Assembly: GCA_947626425.1 (NCBI GenBank)
Contig: CANQRX010000077.1
Coordinates: 1-5,733, forward strand
From: an uncultured Bacilli bacterium
GTDB lineage: Bacteria; Bacillota_I; Bacilli_A; RF39; UBA660
Length of the DNA: 5,733 bases
Reading direction: 5' to 3'
Shown: positions 4,160 to 5,733 of the stretch, one piece after another
How the letters are laid out: each line of letters opens with the position of its first letter
Numbering within the stretch: position 1 is the stretch's first letter
Position numbers and translations under genes: made by a program
Notes under the pieces: model-generated
The model's input: only the letters and a program-made list of their open reading frames with translations
Told to the model about the DNA's origin: nothing
The model's database searches: none

Positions 4160-5733
4160 GTAAGATAAAATGTAAGGATTTTCAAAAGTTCCTACACCGT
4201 CGGAAATCTGTATTGATGGTTTCAGATACACCACGGGCCAGACGACGTGGGAGACCGCGACGAAGTTGATGGAGCTGGCATTCCCCGCCGAACTGACAAG
4301 GAACGCACCGATGGAATTGCCCGAATTCGGCGTAATCGTCCATAAATAGTCACTACTTGGCTTTAACCAATCTTTATTTGCACATTCTGATTGAAAATCA
4401 CTTCCGGACCAATGATTTAATTCTTTAGAAAAACATTCTTCTCTTCCTTTACTTCCTCCATGACTGGCATAGCCATAATCACTCGGATAAATTAAACCTA
4501 CTCCTTTATGATTACTTCCGTCATTGGTTTTTATCCATTCTTTTTGATGACTACCATATACTGTTATTCCTCGTTCATAATTATACCAATGCGTCACTAA
4601 ACCTTTTGAGGAATCTTGATAGTCAGCAGTTCCTCCTAAGGTCCATGTTACTTCATCATCTACCATTGCTTGAGCTGTTTCATTTAAGCCTTTTGGTAAA
4701 GTAGTAGCACTTTGACTAAAATCACATTGGGTAACTGTACTACTTGTTGTATAACAATCTCCGCTTGTACTGTTATAATAACTACTATTCAACATATTTT
4801 TTAATGTTGATTGGGTCCAATCATTATTACTTGGATTATTCCAATAATAACTTCCAAAATTCTTTTGGTTACCTACTCCATCAGTTCTGACAATTTTTAA
4901 TCGTTGCTCATATTTTCCATCTTCTGTTTTAACATTTACTAATCCTATGATTCGCCACTTTTCTTCATTAAAGCTTACATAATTATGGACATATGAAGTA
5001 TTGGCATCTTTATAATTTACTCCGGCAAAACGGTATTCTGTTTCTTGCCAATTTTCATCAACACCTGCTTCGTTATGCTCTACTTTATATAATCCATCTC
5101 CACAGATTGCTAATGGAATATTTTGACCATAGATATTTACAGTTTCTGGTTCTTTTATTTCTACTTCTTTTATTACTTCGCCACTTACATTATTGGTATT
5201 ATCCGTGACTCTTAAGCTTATTTTATGTAAGCCATAATCTTCAACTGTAAATGTTTTTGATTCATTACTTGTTGTTTCTTCCCAATTACCACCATCTAAC
5301 TTATATTCATATTTGGAAATATTCTTACTACCATTAGCTTGTCCACTTCCTGTCGCGGTAATACTTTTTTCACATACTGCTAAATCTAAATTTGCTGTTG
5401 GTGGTATTTTATCTTCCTCTAAATAAGCATTGGTTATTGTTACTTTACTGACAAAGGTTTTTGAAATTGAACCTTCATCTGCGTCTTTATCTAACCATAA
5501 TCTTAATTCAAACTCTTTTGTTTCACTTGGACTTAAATATCCTGTCATTAATTTATGAGAACTATAGGTATTATCTAAGATTGGTTTTACTTCTTCTGTA
5601 TTACTTAATAATAACATTGTTCCTTCTTTTCCTTTTTCATTTAATTTAAAACGAATATATTTTGGTGCTAATCTATTTTCTTCGGATATTTCATATGTTC
5701 CATTTATTTTTGATAATGACTCTAAATTTATTT
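4157..5733 (-). CDS. Secreted Ig-like plus C-type-lectin/FGE-like fold protein, probable DGR target (5' end outside the window)
   Basis: The frame stays open to the right edge, so 524 C-terminal residues are visible and the true start is not; the ATG at 5617 is internal. Visible residues about 1-105 are beta-rich, with SPSETKEFELRLWLD, a pattern seen in secreted TasA/camelysin-like or pilin-like proteins (tentative). Residues about 110-193 form an Ig-like domain (PPTANLDL ... ISLRVTDNTNNVSG). Residues about 199-524 form a lectin/FGE-like (DUF6273-like) module: EEKWRIIGL, KNFGSYYWNN, ERGITVYG, LIYPSDYGYA, YLWTITP, then PVVYLKPSIQI and a final DGVGTFENPYIL. It ends at TAG. The exported location is inferred from the domains, as the signal is not in view. 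From W464 on, the DNA becomes G+C-rich and adenine-poor, the mark of a DGR variable repeat. The likely role is surface ligand binding with a diversified face. It is probably transcribed apart from the hydrolase genes, which have their own promoter. Confidence 0.8.
   Translation of the reverse strand, partial: INLESLSKINGTYEISEENRLAPKYIRFKLNEKGKEGTMLLLSNTEEVKPILDNTYSSHKLMTGYLSPSETKEFELRLWLDKDADEGSISKTFVSKVTITNAYLEEDKIPPTANLDLAVCEKSITATGSGQANGSKNISKYEYKLDGGNWEETTSNESKTFTVEDYGLHKISLRVTDNTNNVSGEVIKEVEIKEPETVNIYGQNIPLAICGDGLYKVEHNEAGVDENWQETEYRFAGVNYKDANTSYVHNYVSFNEEKWRIIGLVNVKTEDGKYEQRLKIVRTDGVGNQKNFGSYYWNNPSNNDWTQSTLKNMLNSSYYNSTSGDCYTTSSTVTQCDFSQSATTLPKGLNETAQAMVDDEVTWTLGGTADYQDSSKGLVTHWYNYERGITVYGSHQKEWIKTNDGSNHKGVGLIYPSDYGYASHGGSKGREECFSKELNHWSGSDFQSECANKDWLKPSSDYLWTITPNSGNSIGAFLVSSAGNASSINFVAVSHVVWPVVYLKPSIQISDGVGTFENPYILSY
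4193..4342 (-). other. Putative DGR variable region (VR) at the 3' end of the lectin-fold gene
   Basis: By hand count, 4231-4330 is about 62% G+C with 13% sense-strand A, whereas 4341-4440 in the same gene is about 30% G+C with 37% sense-strand A. In the 31 codons from 4330 to 4238 none ends in A and 23 end in C or T, as expected if AAC/AAT codons of a template were randomised at their adenines. The encoded stretch (from PNSGNSIGAF to VSHVVW) is where C-type-lectin DGR targets vary. The residue before PVVYLK is Trp (TGG), while relatives as I know them usually have Arg there; AGG to TGG is a single A change. Adenines reappear at TATCTGAAACC, a plausible start of the invariant homing segment. 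The outer limits are approximate. The template repeat and reverse transcriptase are not in the window. Confidence 0.65.

Noticed and set aside
4231..4340. G+C-rich segment as a horizontally acquired fragment or assembly chimera
   Set aside because: The segment stays in frame, continues the expected lectin-fold pattern into the conserved PVVYLK...ENPYIL tail, and is depleted specifically in sense-strand A, which simple transfer would not produce. It cannot be fully excluded without reads.
4993..5208. Plus-strand open frames at 4993-5208 and 5461-5649
   Set aside because: Both are Leu/Tyr/His-rich shadows of the lectin-fold gene on the opposite strand.
1..5733. CRISPR arrays, tRNA or rRNA genes, insertion sequences
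   Set aside because: I saw no regularly spaced repeats, cloverleaf-like sequence with conserved T-arm, rRNA motifs or transposase on either strand; non-coding space is limited to three short gaps.

Overview
The window is AT-rich (about one third G+C) and every real gene reads leftward on the minus strand. Strong AAAGGAG/AAGGAGG ribosome sites, a YtxH-family protein and Gram-positive-type secreted wall hydrolases point to a Firmicutes-like host. The secreted families resemble those of uncultured gut Bacilli/Tenericutes-like lineages (inference). Tryptophan is read from TGG and the genes stop at TAA or TAG, so the standard code applies, not the Mycoplasma code.

In the direction of transcription (right to left) the layout is as follows. 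(1) The 3' part of a large secreted protein (4157-5733, start outside the window) has an Ig-like module and a C-type-lectin/FGE-like C-terminal module. The last part of that module is written in DNA unlike its surroundings: about 62% G+C against about 30% next door, with sense-strand adenine down to about 13% against about 37%. This is the composition expected of the variable repeat of a diversity-generating retroelement (DGR). (2) A bulged hairpin at its stop codon and a good extended -10 promoter follow in a 119-bp gap. (3) An 852-residue membrane-anchored, four-module cell-wall protein (1479-4037) combines SpoIID-like, glucosaminidase/lysozyme-like, M23 and phage-tail-lysozyme-type modules. 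(4) A translationally coupled 298-residue membrane protein (569-1465) has two probable NTF2-like domains. Genes 3 and 4 look like the wall-opening hydrolase and VirB8/TcpC-like scaffold of a type IV secretion or conjugation system, but no ATPase or relaxase lies here to prove it. (5) A small YtxH-family protein (88-480) ends at a good intrinsic terminator (54-83).

At the left edge, six bases past that terminator's T-tract, a perfect TTGACA -35 box is followed by a run of ten G (minus strand) and then -10-like sequences. This arrangement resembles a phase-variable promoter whose spacer length changes by slippage, and it would drive a leftward gene beginning just outside the window.

The two most interesting signals are the putative DGR variable region (4193-4342) and the poly-G promoter (17-48). 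The reverse transcriptase and template repeat needed to prove the first are not in this window.
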